A stretch of DNA of 64,000 bases from Flavimaribacter sediminis (GTDB taxonomy: Bacteria; Pseudomonadota; Alphaproteobacteria; Rhizobiales; Rhizobiaceae). Both the position numbers and the translations under genes were made by a program. The notes below the pieces were generated by a model. That model had not been told where the DNA came from, made no database searches, and saw nothing but the letters and a program-made list of their open reading frames with translations. The DNA lies in the NCBI RefSeq assembly GCF_019492055.1, contig NZ_JAICBX010000001.1:1-64000 (forward strand). Direction: 5' to 3'. Of the stretch, positions 63,501-64,000 are shown in pieces. Every line of letters starts with the position of its first letter. The stretch's first letter is position 1.

Positions 63501-64000
63501 ATGAGCAAGACCTTCGACTATATCATCATCGGCGCAGGCTCTGCCGGCTGTGTGCTTGCAAACCGGCTGTCCGCCGACCCCGGCGCCAGGGTGCTGCTTC
63601 TGGAAGCCGGCGGCCGGGATCGCAATCCGCTGTTTCGCCTGCCGATGCTGATGGGCAAGCTGTTTCAATCCGGCGTCTACAACTGGCATTATCACACGGA
63701 GCCGGAACCGTATCTCAACGGTCGATCTCTCTACTGGCCGCGCGGCAAGGTGCTGGGCGGTTCGTCCACCATCAACGGCATGATCTACGTTCGCGGCAAT
63801 CGCCACGACTACGACCGCTGGTCCCAGATGGGCTTGCCCGGATGGTCCTACGATGACGTGCTGCCGGCCTTCCGCCGCTCCGAAGGACACATTCAGCGCA
63901 ATGGGGAGTACCACGGCTCCGGCGGGGAATTGACCGTATGCCGGGCGCGGGGCTCCAATCCGCTGCACGAAATCTTCATCAATGCGGGCGTCGAGGCCGG
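63501..64000 (+). CDS. GMC-family oxidoreductase, 5' part (cut by window end)
   Basis: The first 166 codons of a glucose-methanol-choline family flavoenzyme begin MSKTFDYIIIGAGSAGCVLANRL (FAD motif GAGSAG). They continue with VLLLEAGGRD and the family signature GKVLGGSSTINGMIYVRG. Choline or alcohol dehydrogenases of this type oxidise alcohols to aldehydes. It is the second gene of the TetR-controlled unit. Its remainder lies beyond position 64000. Confidence 0.9.
   Translation, partial: MSKTFDYIIIGAGSAGCVLANRLSADPGARVLLLEAGGRDRNPLFRLPMLMGKLFQSGVYNWHYHTEPEPYLNGRSLYWPRGKVLGGSSTINGMIYVRGNRHDYDRWSQMGLPGWSYDDVLPAFRRSEGHIQRNGEYHGSGGELTVCRARGSNPLHEIFINAGVEA

Overview
The window looks like chromosomal DNA of an alphaproteobacterium, probably Hyphomicrobiales-like. 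The grounds are the 23S-5S-tRNA-fMet order at the left edge, the ArdC / DUF2958 / ParB / DUF736 plasmid-type backbone usual in that class, and a TRAP transporter next to a multi-subunit FAD oxidase. The genus is not decidable from the sequence alone.

Layout. (1) 1-727: the end of an rRNA operon (23S 3' end, 5S) and tRNA-fMet(CAU). (2) 681-36640: an integrated element of about 36 kb. It is bounded by a 48-bp direct repeat of the tRNA 3' half, with a tyrosine integrase and an AlpA-like excisionase at the right end. The backbone is a plasmid-like replication/partition module (iteron-like repeats and a DnaA box, RepL-like protein, ParA, small RHH-like protein), two VirD4/TraG-type coupling proteins, a MobC-like protein plus MOBP-type relaxase, ArdC, DUF2958, a large ParB and DUF736. 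No mating-pair-formation genes are present, so it looks mobilizable rather than self-transmissible. Cargo: an OLD-family ATPase/nuclease, a DUF3644 protein, a TetR-SDR-SnoaL-DUF1993 block, a DUF3800 protein, a type III restriction-modification system with an Abi protein, and a secreted protein with a 42-aa lipoprotein and an HTH regulator. Duplicated and decayed backbone pieces between 8.4 and 14.4 kb mark a recombination hotspot. (3) 36641-44400: a patchy zone with LysE and EamA exporters, a LuxR-hydrolase fusion, a broken rhodanese, an IS3 transposase fragment, a third short copy of the tRNA 3' end, a quinone-oxidoreductase-like protein, a tautomerase and other gene fragments. (4) 44462-51142: a LysR regulator divergent from a TRAP transporter and a three-subunit FAD/2Fe-2S dehydrogenase, together resembling uptake and oxidation of an opine- or D-amino-acid-like substrate. 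(5) 51169-64000: a serine hydrolase, an LLM flavoprotein, a winged-helix/hydrolase fusion regulator, EmrAB-type efflux with its TetR, a MaoC hydratase, MarR plus MFS, TetR plus a uracil-DNA-glycosylase-like protein, and the start of a GMC oxidoreductase cut by the window edge.

The most novel-looking signal is a conserved, apparently structured 5' leader of about 190-220 nt. It occurs three times in the element, directly upstream of ardC (5179-5364), the DUF736 gene (17527-17727) and a small hypothetical gene (19366-19587). Three short helices keep their pairing across the copies, each with a compensatory base-pair change, and the last helix lies just before the ribosome binding site. This suggests a shared regulatory RNA controlling the element's early or antirestriction genes.
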